Assembly: GCA_036389295.1 (NCBI GenBank)
Contig: DASVQB010000004.1
Span: 23,869 to 87,868 of the forward strand
DNA from: AC-37 sp036389295
GTDB lineage: Bacteria > Actinomycetota > Thermoleophilia > Solirubrobacterales > Thermoleophilaceae
Direction: 5' to 3'
Length of the DNA stretch: 64,000 nt
Shown: positions 41,416-51,073 of the stretch, one piece after another
Layout: every line of letters starts with the position of its first letter
Numbering within the stretch: the stretch's first letter is position 1
Position numbers and translations under genes: made by a program
The notes under the pieces: model-generated
The model's input: only the letters and a program-made list of their open reading frames with translations
The model's database searches: none
Told to the model about the DNA's origin: nothing

Positions 41416-42024
41416 CTAGTGCGTGTCCTCGTCGCCGGGGGAGGCCAGCGGCGGGCGGGACTCCTCGGCCAGCGAGGTGATCGTCAGGGGGCCGCGGGCG
41501 GCGTCCTCCAGGACCTCGCTCGCCTCCTCGGCCGAGCGGGCGTAGAGCTCGACCAGCATGTGGATCACGATCTGCTCCGCGTCGTGCTTGTGGAAGCGGA
41601 CGTGGGTGAAGAACTCGCGGGTGCCGTGGTCTCCGAACGCGCCGAAGGCGAGCGAGTCCGCCGCCTCCGGCCCCGAGCAGCTCTCGACCTGGTCGGTGTC
41701 GACTGTGACCGTGCAGGAGGCGACCCAGGGGGTGCCGGCGATCATCCGCTCCCAGCGGTCCTCGACCGCCTCGATGCGGCTGATCCGGCGGCCGTTCTCC
41801 TCGTAGAACGCGAGGCTCAGGTGGGGCTGGTCGTGGAGGCAGTCGAGGCACTGGACCACGGCCTCCTGGACCTCCTCGACGGGCTCGACCGCCTCGCCGG
41901 TCTCGGGGTCGACCTTGAGCACGCCCTCGTAGTGGACCTGCACCTCGAGGTTCTGCGACCAGCAGCGGTAGCAGCGAAGCCAGCTAGCCGCCGTGCCGAG
42001 CGAGTCCGCGGCCGATCCCTCCAT
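41416..42024 (-). CDS. Conserved-looking protein with paired CxxC motifs
   Basis: 202 residues, not recognised. WLRCYRCWSQN and VVQCLDCLHD provide two CxxC pairs about 42 residues apart, suggesting a zinc-ribbon-like N-terminal part. The rest is acidic, with HVRFHKHDAEQIVIHMLVEL as a mixed helix/strand region. No signal peptide or membrane helix. CATAAT (42036-42031, minus strand) sits six nt before the ATG, a near-consensus leaderless promoter. Confidence 0.65.
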   Translation of the reverse strand: MEGSAADSLGTAASWLRCYRCWSQNLEVQVHYEGVLKVDPETGEAVEPVEEVQEAVVQCLDCLHDQPHLSLAFYEENGRRISRIEAVEDRWERMIAGTPWVASCTVTVDTDQVESCSGPEAADSLAFGAFGDHGTREFFTHVRFHKHDAEQIVIHMLVELYARSAEEASEVLEDAARGPLTITSLAEESRPPLASPGDEDTH

Positions 42025-42079
42025 GATCCGATTATGGCGAACGTCGTCCGCAGCGAACAGGGGCGGTATCAATCCGTGC

Positions 42080-42541
42080 ATGAGCGACGGGAGGGCGGCG
42101 GCCGTGCGGCGGCTGAGGATCGCGGCGGCGGTGCTGGCGCTCGGGGTCGGGGCCGCGGTCCTCGTGGCCGTCCTGGGCCCGGACGACGAGGGGCCGCGGC
42201 GCGTGAGCGGGACGCCGAAGGAGGCGGTCGAGACGGTCGAGGGGTTCCGCCGCGCGCTGGTCGCGCGGGACTTCGCGAGGATCTGCGACGAGCTGTACTC
42301 GGCCGAGGCGCGAGCGGCCGCGGGCGGGGACGACTGCCAGTCGATCCTGGCGCTCGAGACGGCGCGGCTGCGCGACCCGCGCGTGCGGATCACGAGCCTC
42401 ACGGTGGCCGGCGGGTCGGCGGCGGTGACGGTGGAGGCCGCCGTGCGCGGCGGCCGGCCGGCGACCGACACGATCCGGCTCGTCCGGCAGCGCGGCCGGT
42501 TCCGGATCGCGTCGGCGGCGCCGGCGGCGGTCGTGCGGTGA
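42080..42541 (+). CDS. Membrane-anchored NTF2-like domain protein
   Basis: 153 residues: an N-terminal membrane helix (RIAAAVLALGVGAAVLVAVL), then an extracellular region beginning GTPKEAVETVEGFRRALVAR and FARICDELYSAEARA. That pattern, with a paired cysteine (ICDEL and DDCQS), is typical of small secreted NTF2-like domains of actinobacteria. Function unknown. Its stop is followed at once by GC-rich sequence and the 42580-42700 repeat. It is divergent from the CxxC protein. Confidence 0.6.
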   Translation: MSDGRAAAVRRLRIAAAVLALGVGAAVLVAVLGPDDEGPRRVSGTPKEAVETVEGFRRALVARDFARICDELYSAEARAAAGGDDCQSILALETARLRDPRVRITSLTVAGGSAAVTVEAAVRGGRPATDTIRLVRQRGRFRIASAAPAAVVR

Positions 42542-42579
42542 CGGGCGGGGGCGGGCCGGGGGGCGGGCCGGCGAGCCCG

Positions 42580-42700
42580 GCGCGGGCCGCCGCGCCCGCG
42601 CGGGCCGTGGCGTCCCGGCGGGCTGCGGCGCCACCGCGGGCCGCGGCGCCCCCGCGGGCCGCGGCGCCCCGGCGGGCCGCGGCGCCCCGGCGGGCCGCCT
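42580..42700 (+). repeat. 18-bp GC-rich tandem repeat in front of the MobA-like gene
   Basis: About six imperfect units of GCGGCGCCCCGGCGGGCC run through the 160-bp space between the NTF2-like gene and the MobA-like start. In one frame they would read as Ala/Pro/Arg repeats, but no start or ribosome site supports translation. Confidence 0.75.
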
Positions 42701-42704
42701 GACC

Positions 42705-43262
42705 GTGGTCGGCGTGGTCCTCGCCGGCGGGCGCGGGCGGCGGATCGGCGGCGGCAAGCCCGCGCGCACGCTCGCGGGCCGCCCCCTCGCGGCCCGGCCG
42801 GCCGAGGCGCTCGCGGCCGTCTGCGACCGCGTCGCGATCGTCTGCAAGCCGTCCACCGACGTGCCCGCCCTGCCCGGCGTGGAGCGCTGGGACGAGCCCG
42901 ACGGGCACAGCCACCCCGCCGTCGGCATCGCCCACGCCCTCGAGCGCGCCGGCGGCCCGGTGCTCGTGTGCGCCGCCGACATGCCGTTCGTCACCGCGGC
43001 GTCGTGCGAGCGCGTGGCCGCGGCGCTCGGTCCCGCGGACGAGGTCGCCGTCGCCGTCGCCGGCGGCGTCGTCCAGCCGCTCCTCGCGGCCTACGCGCCG
43101 TCCGCCCTCGGAGCGCTCCGCGCGGCGGCGCCGGACGCCCCGCTGACCGGCACGGTCGAGTCGCTGCGGCCGCGCCGGGTCGAGGTCCCGGCCGCCGAGG
43201 CGCGCAGCGTAGACACGCCGGAGGAGCTGGCCGCGGCCGAGCGCGAGCTGGGTTCCGGCTAG
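42705..43262 (+). CDS. MobA-like nucleotidyltransferase
   Basis: 185 residues. VGVVLAGGRGRRIGGGKPAR is the nucleotide-binding signature of the MobA/GT-A family, with VCAADMPFVT as the metal-binding Asp block and AVAGGVVQPLLAAY typical of molybdenum cofactor guanylyltransferases. It would attach GMP (or CMP) to molybdopterin. No other cofactor gene is nearby, so substrate is provisional. The GTG start sits directly after the tandem repeat and lacks a clear ribosome site. It overlaps the convergent 51-residue gene by 4 bp. Confidence 0.75.
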   Translation: MVGVVLAGGRGRRIGGGKPARTLAGRPLAARPAEALAAVCDRVAIVCKPSTDVPALPGVERWDEPDGHSHPAVGIAHALERAGGPVLVCAADMPFVTAASCERVAAALGPADEVAVAVAGGVVQPLLAAYAPSALGALRAAAPDAPLTGTVESLRPRRVEVPAAEARSVDTPEELAAAERELGSG

Positions 43263-43414
43263 CCGCGGAGCAGCAGCGCGACCAGCGCCACCGCGAAGGC
43301 GATCTGCCCGAAGCCGAGCGCTGTCCCCAGGTTGGCCGCGCCGGCCAGCTCCGCGACGCCGGTCGCGGCCGCGAACGCACCGGCCAGCACGAGGATCTGA
43401 GCGCCCAGCCGCAC
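43259..43414 (-). CDS. 51-residue two-helix membrane protein
   Basis: A short GTG-started frame with two hydrophobic stretches: LGAQILVLAGAFAAATGVAE and FGQIAFAVALVALLL, joined by a Gly/Ala/Asn turn. No family is named. The even hydrophobicity and codon pattern look like a real small membrane protein, but the evidence is only compositional. It converges on the MobA-like gene with a 4-bp overlap. Confidence 0.5.
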   Translation of the reverse strand: MRLGAQILVLAGAFAAATGVAELAGAANLGTALGFGQIAFAVALVALLLRG

Positions 43415-43527
43415 CGGGCGAGGATAGGCGCGAGCGCCTCCGGGCCCGGCCGCGGCGCGCCGCAAGAAGGCTTGCAGCGGGCCGCGGCTGTCGCTTCCGG
43501 CGGCGTTCGCGAGTAACTTCCGGCGCC

Positions 43528-43833
43528 GTGGCGAGCCATCCCTCGGACCTCGCGGACGTCGGACGCCCACGCCCGACCCCGGTCGGCGACCTGGGCGCGG
43601 CGTTCCCGGGGCCCCGCTCGCCCCGCTCGGCCGCGCTGACCGTTCGCGAGCGCGTCGTGCTCGCCCGGCTGGCCGAGGGTCGGCGGACCGACGAGGTGGC
43701 GGAGCTCCTGCACCTCAGCCCACACACGGTGCGCAGCCGCGTGAAGACGATCCTCCGGAAGCTCGGCGCCCGCAACCGCGAGCACGCCGTGGCGATCGCG
43801 ATGCGCGAGAGCGCGATCGACCCGGACCTCTAG
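43528..43833 (+). CDS. Stand-alone LuxR-type helix-turn-helix regulator
   Basis: 101 residues. The C-terminal ~60 are a LuxR/GerE HTH: LTVRERVVLARLAEGRRTDE then LSPHTVRSRVKTILRKLGAR. The first ~38 residues are Pro/Gly-rich and carry no receiver or ligand domain. It therefore probably acts as a constitutive or partner-controlled DNA binder. TAACTT (43514-43519) lies eight nt before the GTG. It converges with the MeaB gene. Confidence 0.8.
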   Translation: MASHPSDLADVGRPRPTPVGDLGAAFPGPRSPRSAALTVRERVVLARLAEGRRTDEVAELLHLSPHTVRSRVKTILRKLGARNREHAVAIAMRESAIDPDL

Positions 43834-43888
43834 CGCCGGGCGGCGCGCTCGAGCTCGGCGACGGCGCCGCCGAGGCGCGCCGGAGGGC

Positions 43889-44862
<974 letters not shown>

Positions 44863-44866
<4 letters not shown>

Positions 44867-46851
44867 GCCGCCGCGGCGGCGGCGCCGTGGTGCTCGGCGA
44901 CCAGGTCCACGAGGTCGCCCATGATCCGCGTGATCTCGAAGTCCTTCGGCGTGTACACCCGGGCGACGCCGGCCGCGCGCAGCTCCTCCTCGTCGGCCGG
45001 CGGGATGATCCCGCCCACGACCACCGGCACGTCGGCGCCGGCCTCCGACAGCTCGCGCAGCACGTCCGGGATCAGCTCGCGGTGCGAGCCGGACAGGATC
45101 GAGAGGCCGACCACGTGGACGCCCTCCTGCACCGCGGTGGCCGCGATCCGCGCGGGCGTCAGCCGGATGCCCTCGTAAACCACGTCCATGCCGGCGTCGC
45201 GGGCGCGGACGGCGATCTGCTCGGCGCCGTTCGAGTGGCCGTCGAGCCCCGGCTTGCCGACCAGGACCTTGACGCGGCGGCCGAGGGCCTCCGACACCCG
45301 GTCGACCCGCTCGCGCAGCTCGGCGAGTCGCTCGTCCTCGACGGCGCCCGCCGCGTGGTCGACGCCGGTGGGCGCCCGGTACTCGCCGAACACCTCGCGC
45401 AGCGCGCCGCCCCACTCGCCAGTGGTCACGCCCGCGCGGGCGCAGGCCAGGGTGGCGGGCATGACGTTCGCGTCCTCGTCGGCGGCGGCCGCCCGCAGCT
45501 CCTCCAGGGCCGCCGCGACCTCCTGCTCGTCGCGCTCCTCGCGCCAGCGGCGGACCGCCTCGACCTGCTCCTGCTCGACCTTCGGGTCCACCGTCAGGAT
45601 GCCGCCGTCCTCGCCCTGCTGGAGCGGGGAGGCCTCCGAGGACGTGTAGGCGTTCTGGCCGATCACCTGGAGCTCGCCGCGCTCGATCCTCGCGACCCGC
45701 TCGCGGTGCGACTCGACGAGCTGGGTCTTCATGTAGTCGACTGCCTCGACGGCCCCGCCGCGCTCGGCGACGACGGCCATCTCCTCGCGCGCGCCCTCGG
45801 CCAGCTCGTCGACCAGCGCGTCCATGACCTTCGAGCCCTCGAATAGGTCGCGGTACTCGAGCAGGTCGGTCTCGAGGGCCAGGATCTGCTGGATGCGGAG
45901 CGACCACTGCTGGTCCCACGGCCGCGGCAGCCCGAGCGCCTCGTTCCAGGCCGGGAGCTGGATCGCGCGGGCGCGGACGTCGCGGCCCAGCGTGACGGCC
46001 AGCGCCTCCAGCACGATCCGGATGACGTTGTTCTCGGGCTGCGCCTCGGTCAGCCCGAGCGAGTTCACCTGCACGCCGTAGCGGAACCGCAGGTAGCGCT
46101 CGTCCTCGACCCCGTAGCGCTCGCGGCCGAGCTGCTCCCACAGCCGCGCCATCGCGCGCAGCTTGGCGTGCTCCTCGACGAACCGGATGCCGGCGTTGAC
46201 GAAGAACGAGATCCGCCCGAAGACGCGCGGGAAGGTGTCCTCCTCGACCCGCTCGCGGACGCGGTCGAGCACGGCCTGGGCGGTCGAGAGCGCGTAGGCG
46301 ATCTCCTGCACCGGCGTCGCGCCCGCCTCCTGGAGGTGGTACGAGCAGACGTTGATCGGGTTCCACTTCGGCACCTCGTCGACCGTGTGGGCGATCAGGT
46401 CGGCGATCAGCCGCATCGACGGGCCGGGCGGGAACGCGTAGGTCCCGCGCGAGAGGAACTCCTTGATGATGTCGTTCTGGGTGGTGCCCTGGAGGGCCTC
46501 GCGGGCGACCCCGTTCTCCTCGGCGACCGTCACGTAGAGGGCGAGCAGCCACGCGGCCGTGGCGTTGATCGTCATCGACGTGTTCATCTCGTCGAGTGGG
46601 ATGCCGTCGAGCAGCGTGTGCATGTCGCCCTTGTGGGCGATCGAGACGCCGACCTTGCCCACCTCGCCGCGGGAGAGCTCGTGGTCGGGGTCGTAGCCGG
46701 TCTGCGTCGGGAGGTCGAAGGCCACCGACAGCCCGGTCTGGCCCTTCTCGATGTTCTTGCGGTAGAGCGCGTTCGACTCGCGGGCGTTCGAGTGACCGGC
46801 GTAGGTGCGCATCACCCACGGACGGTCGCGCTCGGGGAGGCGGGGCTCCAT
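44863..46851 (-). CDS. ecm: Ethylmalonyl-CoA mutase (MeaA-like), adenosylcobalamin-dependent
   Basis: 662 residues: an N-terminal TIM-barrel substrate domain and a C-terminal B12 domain. Substrate-side blocks are TYAGHSNARESNALYRKNIE, FDLPTQTGYDPDHELSRGEV and MNTSMTINATAAWLLALY, characteristic of MeaA/Ecm rather than standard methylmalonyl-CoA mutase. B12 binding is shown by GKPGLDGHSNGAEQ (DxHxxG, ~residue 535), VVGLSILSGSH and VPVVVGGIIP. It converts (2R)-ethylmalonyl-CoA to (2S)-methylsuccinyl-CoA after crotonyl-CoA carboxylase. TACAAT (46864-46859) lies seven nt before the ATG, so the transcript is probably leaderless. Confidence 0.9.
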
Positions 46852-46858
46852 GGACTCA

Positions 46859-46867
46859 ATTGTATGG
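46859..46867. promoter_or_regulatory. Overlapping divergent -10 elements of ecm and the MBL-fold gene
   Basis: Minus strand TACAAT (46864-46859) drives the mutase operon. Plus strand TATGGT (46862-46867) would drive the metallo-beta-lactamase-fold gene. They share three bases. Each lies 7-8 nt before an in-frame start codon. Confidence 0.5.
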
Positions 46868-46875
46868 TCATGCCG

Positions 46876-47727
46876 GTGCGGCGGCTGATCGACGTGATGC
46901 ACCTGGGGCGCGACCGCGTGATCGGCGCCTACGAGGTCGACGGCGCGATCGTCGACCCGGGCCCGAGCTCCAGCGTGGCCGCGCTCGACGGAATCGAGCC
47001 GCGGGCCCTGCTCCTGACCCACATCCACCTCGACCACGCGGGCGCGACCGGCGTGCTCGTGCGGCGCTGGCCGGGCCTGAGGGTTTACGTGCACGAGCGG
47101 GGCGCCCCGCACCTGGTCGACCCGGCGAGGCTGCTGCGGAGCGCCGAGCGGCTCTACGGCGACCGGATGGAGACGCTGTGGGGCGAGGTCGCGCCCGTGC
47201 CGGAGGAGAACGTGGTGGCGCTGTCCGGCGGCGAGACCGTGGAGGGCTTCCGCGTGGCGTACACGCCCGGGCACGCGTCGCACCACGTGAGCTACCTGCA
47301 CGAGGCCACGGGCGACGCCTACGTCGGCGACGTCGGCGGCGTGCGGGTCCCGCCGTCCGACCTGACGATCGCGCCGACCCCGCCGCCGGACATCGACGTC
47401 GAGCTGTGGCTGCGCTCGATCGACCTGGTCGAGTCGTGGTCGCCGGCTGCGCTCTGCCTCACGCACTTCGGGGCGGTCGACGACGCGTCCGCCGGCCTCG
47501 ACCGGGCGCGCGAGGCGCTGCGGCGCCAGCTCGAGTGGGCCGAGGCGGGACCGGAGACGTTCGCCGCGCGCCACGCGGAGACCATCCGCCGCGCGCTCGA
47601 CGAGGAGGAGGCGCTGCGGCTCGAGCAGGCGGCGCCGGCCGACCAGCTCCGCGCCGGCCTCGAGCGCCACCTCGCCAAGCGGGCGGAGGCCGCGACCGCC
47701 CAGGGCCCGGAGGCGAGCCGGGCATGA
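46876..47727 (+). CDS. Metallo-beta-lactamase-fold hydrolase
   Basis: 283 residues with the zinc-binding HxHxDH motif in LLLTHIHLDHAGATGVL, plus YTPGHASHHVSYLH, DAYVGDVGGVRVP and LTHFGAVDD as the remaining ligands. Members hydrolyse thioesters, lactones or phosphoesters. Position beside the mutase suggests a thioester substrate, but this is inference. Starts: GTG 46876 fits a TATGGT -10; ATG 46870 and ATG 46864 are upstream alternatives. Its stop overlaps the clpS ATG (ATGA). Confidence 0.8.
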   Translation: MRRLIDVMHLGRDRVIGAYEVDGAIVDPGPSSSVAALDGIEPRALLLTHIHLDHAGATGVLVRRWPGLRVYVHERGAPHLVDPARLLRSAERLYGDRMETLWGEVAPVPEENVVALSGGETVEGFRVAYTPGHASHHVSYLHEATGDAYVGDVGGVRVPPSDLTIAPTPPPDIDVELWLRSIDLVESWSPAALCLTHFGAVDDASAGLDRAREALRRQLEWAEAGPETFAARHAETIRRALDEEEALRLEQAAPADQLRAGLERHLAKRAEAATAQGPEASRA

Positions 47728-48020
47728 GCACGGGGGGGACGACGGTCGAGCTGCCCCGCGTGGGCGACCCGGGCGCCGGCCTCGGCGGCGCGTGGCGCGT
47801 GATCGTCCTGAACGACGACCACAACACCTTCGACGGGGTGGCCGCCGCGCTCGCCCGCGTGATCCCCGGCGTGACGCTCGAGAAGGGCTACGCGATCGCC
47901 AACAAGATCCACAACACCGGCCAGGCGATCGTCTGGTCCGGCCAGAAGGAGCCGGCCGAGCACTACTGGGAGCAGCTCAACGAGGCCGGCCTGACGATGG
48001 CCCCGCTGGAGCAGGGGTAG
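47724..48020 (+). CDS. clpS: ClpS-like adaptor of the Clp protease
   Basis: 98 residues, normal length. Core signatures are WRVIVLNDDHNTFDGVAAAL, the helix GYAIANKIHNTGQAIVWSG and EPAEHYWEQLNEAGLTM. ClpS binds the ClpA/ClpC N-domain and delivers N-degron substrates. Its ATG overlaps the upstream hydrolase stop by 4 nt. The N-terminal extension of ~20 residues is Gly-rich, as expected. Confidence 0.85.
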   Translation: MSTGGTTVELPRVGDPGAGLGGAWRVIVLNDDHNTFDGVAAALARVIPGVTLEKGYAIANKIHNTGQAIVWSGQKEPAEHYWEQLNEAGLTMAPLEQG

Positions 48021-48098
48021 CCGGCGTACTGCGCCGGGCCCCGTCGCTGCTCCGCCCTCCGCGCAAGCGGCGTCCCGGTGGACGCTCGCCCGGCCACC

Positions 48099-48166
48099 GT
48101 GTCCGATTTGTTCCGCATAGCGGAACAGATCTGACACCGTGCCGGTTTCGGGTCGCATAGCGACCC
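48099..48166. terminator. Two ATA-loop hairpins between convergent genes
   Basis: Hairpin A (48099-48137) has outer stem GTGTC/GACAC and inner stem GTTCCGC-ATA-GCGGAAC (48110-48126). Hairpin B is GGGTCGC-ATA-GCGACCC (48150-48166). They lie in the 200-nt space after clpS and before the convergent S15-like gene. No other feature is seen in 48021-48221. Confidence 0.8.
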
Positions 48167-48221
48167 TTGGACAGCAAGGTGGCCGAGACCACCCGAGCGA
48201 AGCGAGGGCCGCGGCCGCGCC

Positions 48222-50975
48222 CTACCGCGTCGCGATCCCGAACGCGTCCAGGTCGACCGGTCCGCCGCCGCGGGTCACGAGGCGCAGCACGTGGCGACCG
48301 CGGCCGCGCGCCTTGAGCGTGGCCACGAGGGCGCGGTCGGCCGCCTTGGCCGAGCGGAACCGGACCACCTTGCGCCGGCCGTCGAGGGTGACTAGCGCGC
48401 TGCCGGCGGACGGGGTCCTGCGCCCGATCAGGTAGATCCGGCCGGCGCCCCTGAACGCGAACCGGGCGACGCGCCCGCGGCGGCTCGCGCGGGTCAGCCC
48501 GAGGCCCCACGCGGAGCGCGCCCTCACGTGGCGCCAGCCGCGCCCGTAGCTCGGGTTGCGCGAGCGGCTGTCGTCGAGCGGCACGATCGTGGTCGCGTAG
48601 TCCCACGGGCCGCGCTGGCCGAACCGGCCGACCGCGCGGGCGCGGAAGCGGTAGGCGGAGCCGAAGTAGGCGGCGAAGCGCTGCGTGGAGCCCCGCATCG
48701 TCGAGGTGAGCCGGCTCCACTTCTCCCGCCGCAGGTTGCGGGCCTCGACCTCGTAGTGGTCGACGTCGCCCGTCCCGCGCACGCGCAGGGCGAACCGCGG
48801 GTCGCGGCCGGCGTCGCTCGCGAGCCGCGGCGCCGTGAGCTCGGCGGTCGGCGGCGGCGCGCCCGTCGCCTCGCCGCCCACGACGGCCGACGCCTCGCGC
48901 ACCGGCAGCTCGATCCGCACGGACGACAGGAGCAGCGACGACGGCTGGTTCGAGTGGCGGACGAACGGCGCGTCGTCCTGGGTCAGCTCGACGCGGATCC
49001 GGTGCCCGCCCGGGAACCGCCAGCCGTTGCCGTGGAGCGGGAAGGTGGTGGTCTCGTTCGCCGCCCCGACGCGCCGCACCCCGCGGTCGACGAGCACCGC
49101 GGTCCCGTTCGGCATGACGTCGTACATCCGGGCGTCGAGCTGGAGCGCCGGGCCGCTGCCGGTGTGCTCCGCCGCGATCCGGCCGATCCCGACCATCGTG
49201 AAGTCGGACGGCAGCTCGTTCGACTCGTAGACGGCGGTGCCGGCGCCGGCCGGCGAGGTCTCGACCGCGCAGCGGCCGCCGTTCGAGACCGAGTTGAAGA
49301 TCGGGTCCGCGTTGCCGGAGTGCGTCCCCGCCGACGCGTTCGCCGTGGCCTGGAGCCCCCCGGCGCTGAAGGTCAGCGTGTTCGGCGCGAGGGCGTCGAA
49401 GGTCGCGGCGGTGAAGCGGTCGCCGGGCTCATCCGCCGGGTGGGCGTCGTCGGCGTTCTGGGGGCAGATCTGGAGCGACGCGGTCACGTCGAAGGCCGGC
49501 TGCGGCTCGTCGGGGTTGCCCTGCGGCCTCACGTAGTGGTCGACGAACGCGTTCAGCCGCGAGGTGACGCCGATCGCCACCCGGCTCGGGGCCAGGGCGT
49601 CGAGGTCGCCGGCCGGGAAGTCCGCGAGCCTGCAGACGTGCCGGTCGGCGCCGCAGAGGTCGCCCCACTCCTTCGCCTTGTTCTGCACGAAGTGCTGGTA
49701 GTCGCCGTGGTACTGCTGCACCGGGTAGCCGGGGAAGGCGGACTTCAGCCGGTCCACCATCCGGCGGTGCTCGATCGTGGTGAAGAGCTGGTCGGTGAAG
49801 GTGCCGGCGCTGAACACGGGGACGCGCGCGGCCGCCTCGCCCGCCACCCGCTCGAAGAAGTGGTTCTGGTAGTAGGCCGACCGGTTCGCGTAGAAGCTCG
49901 GCACGACGTCGCCGAGCAGCGCGGGGCACGCGGGGTTCGCGTCGAACGGGTCGCCCGAGCCGAGGCAGACGAACGCCTGGTCGATGACCGGCGGGAACGT
50001 GGCGTGGTTCGGGGCCGGCTGGCCCGTGCTGGGGATGCCGGTTCGGCCGCTCAGGAACAGGCCGGAGACGATGCTCGTCTTGGGCATGCCGAACGTCTTC
50101 AGCGCCTGCTCGACGTCGCTCGATGGCGGCACGCCGTCGAAGTGGGTCCCGCTCGGGATCAGGGAGTAGGGGAGGTCGCTCCAGCCGTACTTGGGCGCGG
50201 CGGCGGCCAGCCGCATGTCGCGGCCGCCGGGGCTGCGCCACGTGGGGTCGGTGAGCGCGAGCCAGGAGAAGCCGCCGCCGTACGAGCCGCCGGTCGCCAC
50301 GACCCGCTGCGGGTCGACGTGGAAGAACGGGTCGTCGGCGAGCTGGCCCGCCATGTGCTGGAAGTCGTTGATCTCGTACGAGCGGTGGTCGAGCCAGCTC
50401 TCGCCGGTCGAGCCGCGCCCCTCTCCGTTCACGAACCCGCGCGAGGTGTAGTTGAGGACCACGTAGCCGCGCGCTGCGAACCATGCGTTCGAGTAGTGCC
50501 AGCGCTCGCCGCCGGCGTCCACGCTCGACGCCTCCCAGCCGGTCTTGTCGCCGGCGCAGCAGCCGTGCATCATCGCCACGAGCGGGTAGCCGCCGGGCGG
50601 GGGCGGGAACCGCGACGGGTCCGGCATCGTCACGTCGGCGTCGATCGCGATGTCGCCGTTCGCGTCGGCGCCGGCGTTCGGGTCGGGCGCGACCTTCGGC
50701 GGCAGGCCCAGGAAGCCGTCGTAGCGCTGGGGCACCGCGATCCCGGCGATCGCGCCGACGTTCGGGGTGCGCCCGCCGACCGGCGGGACGCCGTCGTCGC
50801 AGAAGACGATCGGGATCGTCACGCCGTTGCCGGCGTCGCCGTCGGCGGCGTCGCGCTGCTGGCAGCTCGCCTTCAGCGAGCCGACGTCGGCCGCGGCGGG
50901 AGCCGTGAGCCCGCCGAGCGACAGCGCCGCAGCCGCGGCGATCGCGAGCGTGAGTCTCGCGGCCCCCCTCCGCAC
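48222..50975 (-). CDS. Secreted S15/CocE-type alpha/beta-hydrolase (X-Pro dipeptidyl-peptidase-like)
   Basis: 917 residues. Signal peptide ~1-29, then an alpha/beta-hydrolase domain with MMHGCCAGDKTGWEASS (oxyanion region), the nucleophile elbow VVATGGSYGGGFSWLAL and HGDYQHFVQNK as the probable catalytic His. A beta-sandwich as in X-Pro peptidases follows, with an FN3-like stretch ~730-800 and a basic beta-rich tail. It may cleave proline-containing peptides or esters outside the cell. GTG at 50975 lies seven nt after TAGCCT on this strand; GTG at 50981 is too close. Confidence 0.8.
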   Translation of the reverse strand: MRRGAARLTLAIAAAAALSLGGLTAPAAADVGSLKASCQQRDAADGDAGNGVTIPIVFCDDGVPPVGGRTPNVGAIAGIAVPQRYDGFLGLPPKVAPDPNAGADANGDIAIDADVTMPDPSRFPPPPGGYPLVAMMHGCCAGDKTGWEASSVDAGGERWHYSNAWFAARGYVVLNYTSRGFVNGEGRGSTGESWLDHRSYEINDFQHMAGQLADDPFFHVDPQRVVATGGSYGGGFSWLALTDPTWRSPGGRDMRLAAAAPKYGWSDLPYSLIPSGTHFDGVPPSSDVEQALKTFGMPKTSIVSGLFLSGRTGIPSTGQPAPNHATFPPVIDQAFVCLGSGDPFDANPACPALLGDVVPSFYANRSAYYQNHFFERVAGEAAARVPVFSAGTFTDQLFTTIEHRRMVDRLKSAFPGYPVQQYHGDYQHFVQNKAKEWGDLCGADRHVCRLADFPAGDLDALAPSRVAIGVTSRLNAFVDHYVRPQGNPDEPQPAFDVTASLQICPQNADDAHPADEPGDRFTAATFDALAPNTLTFSAGGLQATANASAGTHSGNADPIFNSVSNGGRCAVETSPAGAGTAVYESNELPSDFTMVGIGRIAAEHTGSGPALQLDARMYDVMPNGTAVLVDRGVRRVGAANETTTFPLHGNGWRFPGGHRIRVELTQDDAPFVRHSNQPSSLLLSSVRIELPVREASAVVGGEATGAPPPTAELTAPRLASDAGRDPRFALRVRGTGDVDHYEVEARNLRREKWSRLTSTMRGSTQRFAAYFGSAYRFRARAVGRFGQRGPWDYATTIVPLDDSRSRNPSYGRGWRHVRARSAWGLGLTRASRRGRVARFAFRGAGRIYLIGRRTPSAGSALVTLDGRRKVVRFRSAKAADRALVATLKARGRGRHVLRLVTRGGGPVDLDAFGIATR

Positions 50976-51012
50976 GCCCACAAGGCTAACCGGCGCCGGG
51001 CGCCGCCGCGCC

Positions 51013-51063
51013 GCCGCTTTCCCATCCAGCCCTCGCTATGCGAGGGAAAAGCAGCAAAGCGGC
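51013..51063. terminator. Nested hairpin with TAT loop downstream of the ccr operon
   Basis: Outer stem GCCGCTTT (51013-51020) pairs with AAAGCGGC (51056-51063); inner stem CCCTCGC-TAT-GCGAGGG spans 51030-51046. It lies eleven nt beyond the stop of the leftward ccr operon and before the S15-like gene promoter. AAAA follows the inner stem on the plus strand. Confidence 0.75.
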
Positions 51064-51073
51064 CGGCCGTCGA

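Noticed and set aside
42541..42704. Possible Ala/Pro/Arg-rich extension of a protein through the tandem repeat
   Set aside because: The NTF2-like gene stops at 42541 and the repeat has no start codon with a ribosome site or -10 hexamer; it is better read as non-coding.
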